Source: an uncultured Holophagales bacterium
GTDB lineage: Bacteria; Acidobacteriota; Thermoanaerobaculia; UBA5066
Direction: 5' to 3'
DNA: 6,168 bases
Assembly (NCBI GenBank): GCA_937864895.1
Contig: CALMDF010000058.1
Span: 1 to 6,168 of the forward strand
In this document: positions 3,792-6,168 of the stretch, piece after piece
Numbering within the stretch: position 1 is the stretch's first letter
Layout: every line of letters begins with the position of its first letter
Position numbers and translations under genes: made by a program
The notes under the pieces: model-generated
The model's input: the letters and a program-made list of their open reading frames with translations, nothing else
The model's database searches: none
What the model was told of the DNA's origin: nothing

Positions 3792-6168
3792 GTGTTCCTG
3801 TCGGACCTGTCCATCAAGAGGCCCGTCTTCGCGACGGTCCTCATGCTCGCCCTCGTCACGCTGGGGGTCTTCTCCTACCGGCGCCTCGCGATCGACATGA
3901 TGCCGGACGTCGAGATCCCGGTCCTGTCGATCATCACGCAGTTCCCGGGCGCCTCGCCCGAGACCGTCGAGCGCGAGGTGACGAAGAGGCTCGAGCAGGC
4001 GGTCAACCCGATCGCCGGCGTCAAGCACGTCTACTCGACGTCGCGCGAGGGGCTCTCGACCGTCATCGTCGAGTTCAACCTCGAGGTGAAGATCAACGAC
4101 GCGGCCCAGGACGCCCGCTCGAAGGTCTCGGCCATCCGCAACGACCTGCCGCAGGGAATCCAGGAGCCGGTCATCCAGAAGTTCGACATCGGCGGCATGG
4201 CCGTCATCTCGCTCGCGGTCCGGTCGGCCGGGATGACGCCGCGCGAGCTGACGACGCTCGTCGACCGGAGAGTGAAGCGGCGCATCGAGAACCTCCCCGG
4301 CGTCGGCAAGGTCGACCTCGTCGGCGAGAGCCAGCGCGAGGTCGCCGTAGACCTCGACCCCTCGCGCCTCGACGCCCTCGGTCTCGGCGTCGACGAGGTC
4401 GTCGCGGGGCTCGCGGGCGAGAACGTGAACACGCCGCTCGGGCGGCTCGACCGGGGGGGGCAGGAGATGCCCGTCCGCGTCTCGGGCAAGCCGAAGGAGG
4501 TCGGCGGCTTCCGCTCGATGGTCGTGGCGTCCCGGGGCGGCGTCCCGGTGACGCTCGGCGAGATCGCGGACGTCCGGGACACCGTCGAGGAGCAGCGGAA
4601 GCTCGCCCTCGTCAGCGGAGTGCCCGCGGTCGCGATCGACGTCTACAAGCAGAGCAAGGCGAACACCGTCGGCGTCGTCGAGGCCGTCAACCGCGAGGTC
4701 GGGAGGCTGCGCGAGGAGCTTCCCCCGTCCGTCGAGATCCAGGTCGTCAGGGACGGCTCCGTCATGATCAAGGAGTCGGTCCACGACGTGACGACGACGC
4801 TCGTCGTCGGCGGCGTCCTCACCGTCCTCATCGTCTTCCTCTTCCTCAACTCCTGGAGGTCCACCGTCATCACGGGGCTCACGCTCCCGATCTCGGTGAT
4901 CTCCTCGTTCATCGCCATGCACTTCCTCGGGATGACCCTGAACATCATGACGCTCATGGCGCTCTCGCTCGCCATCGGGCTCCTCATCGACGACGCGATC
5001 GTCGTCCGGGAGAACATCGTCAGGCACCTCGAGCTGGGGCAGGACCACATGACGGCAGCCCGGGTCGGGACGGCCGAGATCGGCCTCGCCGTCCTCGCGA
5101 CGACGCTCTCCATCGTCGCGGTCTTCGTCCCGGTCGCCTTCATGAAGGGGATCATGGGGCGCTTCTTCTTCCAGTTCGGGATGACGGTCGCGTTCGCGGT
5201 CCTCGTCTCCCTCTTCGTCTCGTTCACGCTCGACCCGATGCTCTCCTCACGCTGGGTCGACCCCGACGTCGAGCGGATCGGCAAGCGCCACGCCGTCGCG
5301 CGCGCGCTCGACCGTTTCAACGACTGGTTCGACCGGACGGCGGACGGCTACAGGGGGCTCGTGGCCTGGGCGCTCGACCACCGCAAGGCGGTCCTCGGCC
5401 TCGCCACCCTCGCCTTCGTGTCGGGCGTCTTCCTCTTCGGCACCCTGAAGAGCGAGTTCCTCGGCGTCTACGACCAGGCCGAGTTCCAGATCAAGTTCAA
5501 GACCGCCCCGGACGCCTCGTTCGAGGAGACGCGCGGCCGGATGGACGCCGTCCTCGCGGAGCTGAAGGAGATGCCCGAGGTGAAGCACACCTACGCCTCG
5601 ATCGGCGCGGGAGACACGGGCACCGTCCGGGACGCGAGGGTCTACGTGAAGCTCGTCGACAAGGCGGACCGCGACAAGCACGCCACGGTCCTGGCCGCCG
5701 AGGCGCGGAAGCGGATCTCGTCGATCGCCGGGATCATCCCGTCGGTCGAGATGCAGAGCGACGAGTTCGCCGAGAAGCCGGTGATGGTCTCCATCCGCGG
5801 CGAGGAGATCCCCCTGCTCAAGAAGTACGCCGCCGAGCTGAAGAAGGGGGTCCTCGCGATCCGCGGCATCGAGGACGTCGAGGTGACGCTCGAGCTCGAC
5901 CTCCCGGAGTACCGCCTCGTCGTCGACCGCGAGCGCGCCTCGGACGCGGGCCTGTCGACGCCGGTGCTCGCGCGGACGATCGGCGCCCTCGTCGGGGGGC
6001 AGGCGGTCACGACCTACGAGGACGAGGAAGGGGAGGCCGTCGACGTCCGCGTCCGCCTCCCGCTCGAGATGCGCCGGGACGTGGCGCAGATCGGGGACCT
6101 GAGGATCGCCGTCCCGCGCGGCGCGGGCGCCCCCGCCCTCGTCCCGCTCTCCGAGCTCGTAAGGGCGG
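3792..6168 (+). CDS. RND-family inner-membrane multidrug-type efflux pump (AcrB/MdtB-like), N-terminal 792 codons
   Basis: This is a proton-driven antiporter expected to trimerise in the inner membrane. It begins with GTG and is cut by the right edge at 792 of the usual 1020-1050 residues. Seen: cytoplasmic N-terminus FLSDLSIKRPVFATVL, TM1 about 12-29, and a first periplasmic loop (about 30-333) with porter motifs DMMPDVEIPVLSI, FPGASPETVEREVTKRLE (51-68) and PGVGKVDLVG (169-178). TM2-TM6 lie at about 335-482. TM4 has LAIGLLIDDAIVVRENI, with Asp400-Asp401 matching the paired aspartates of proton relay in AcrB. TM7 is about 532-551, followed by the second periplasmic loop (LKSEFLGVYDQAEFQIKFKT, 552-571). 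The DD pair, rather than the D-A pattern of metal-exporting CusA-type pumps, points to the organic-compound (HAE-like) branch. Substrate is unknown. TM8-TM12 and the remaining relay residues are outside the window. A G8 run lies at 4453-4460. It is probably co-transcribed with the repressor and adaptor. Confidence 0.96.
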   Translation, partial: MFLSDLSIKRPVFATVLMLALVTLGVFSYRRLAIDMMPDVEIPVLSIITQFPGASPETVEREVTKRLEQAVNPIAGVKHVYSTSREGLSTVIVEFNLEVKINDAAQDARSKVSAIRNDLPQGIQEPVIQKFDIGGMAVISLAVRSAGMTPRELTTLVDRRVKRRIENLPGVGKVDLVGESQREVAVDLDPSRLDALGLGVDEVVAGLAGENVNTPLGRLDRGGQEMPVRVSGKPKEVGGFRSMVVASRGGVPVTLGEIADVRDTVEEQRKLALVSGVPAVAIDVYKQSKANTVGVVEAVNREVGRLREELPPSVEIQVVRDGSVMIKESVHDVTTTLVVGGVLTVLIVFLFLNSWRSTVITGLTLPISVISSFIAMHFLGMTLNIMTLMALSLAIGLLIDDAIVVRENIVRHLELGQDHMTAARVGTAEIGLAVLATTLSIVAVFVPVAFMKGIMGRFFFQFGMTVAFAVLVSLFVSFTLDPMLSSRWVDPDVERIGKRHAVARALDRFNDWFDRTADGYRGLVAWALDHRKAVLGLATLAFVSGVFLFGTLKSEFLGVYDQAEFQIKFKTAPDASFEETRGRMDAVLAELKEMPEVKHTYASIGAGDTGTVRDARVYVKLVDKADRDKHATVLAAEARKRISSIAGIIPSVEMQSDEFAEKPVMVSIRGEEIPLLKKYAAELKKGVLAIRGIEDVEVTLELDLPEYRLVVDRERASDAGLSTPVLARTIGALVGGQAVTTYEDEEGEAVDVRVRLPLEMRRDVAQIGDLRIAVPRGAGAPALVPLSELVRA

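Noticed and set aside
2337..5048. A 903-codon open frame on the minus strand, antisense to the efflux genes
   Set aside because: The translation is a low-complexity mix of Asp, Arg, Glu, Leu and His, with no domain. It is the complement of GC-rich codons ending in C or G, in a frame where stops are rare, and the plus-strand genes here are unmistakable.

Overview
This window is very GC-rich DNA. Its preferred codons end in G or C throughout (GTC, CTC, GAG, AAG, TCG, ATC). It encodes a TonB-dependent outer-membrane receptor and an RND efflux system, so the host is a Gram-negative (diderm) bacterium. The composition and protein style would fit Acidobacteriota, Myxococcota or a similar high-GC lineage. 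There is no rRNA or other marker here, so the phylum is a guess.

Left part (1-1249, minus strand): the N-terminal 416 codons of a TonB-dependent receptor. It has a signal peptide, a plug domain and the first barrel strands, and it runs off the left edge. A 53-bp divergent gap follows (1250-1302). On the plus strand, 1303-1884 encodes a small exported protein of unknown function with two cysteines. Both divergent genes lack a good Shine-Dalgarno and have a -10-like hexamer very close to the start codon, so their transcripts may be leaderless or nearly so.

Middle (1885-2058): an intergenic region of 174 bp. It contains a small GC hairpin after the 1303-1884 gene, a T6 tract, and the clearest promoter in the window (TTGACG, 17 bp, TAGATT). 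An imperfect palindrome, CTACCG-GT-CGGTAG, sits on the predicted transcription start. This is the expected layout for repression by the adjacent TetR-family regulator.

Right part (2059-6168, plus strand): a compact operon of a TetR-family repressor, a lipoprotein membrane-fusion (periplasmic adaptor) protein and an RND inner-membrane pump. The repressor and adaptor overlap by ATGA. The adaptor and pump are separated by 3 bp. The pump starts with GTG and is cut by the right edge after 792 codons. The system would export a hydrophobic or amphiphilic toxic compound across both membranes, with the repressor sensing a ligand and controlling its own operon. No outer-membrane channel gene is visible. 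It may lie beyond the right edge or elsewhere.

This is mostly a conventional regulated efflux locus, and I do not see a clearly new system. The least explained element is a perfect inverted repeat (10-bp arms, 3-nt loop) inside the first codons of the repressor gene. It is written with codons that are rare in this window, which suggests a DNA- or RNA-level function. Other long open frames in the window, including very long ones antisense to the pump and receptor, are explained as high-GC shadows.
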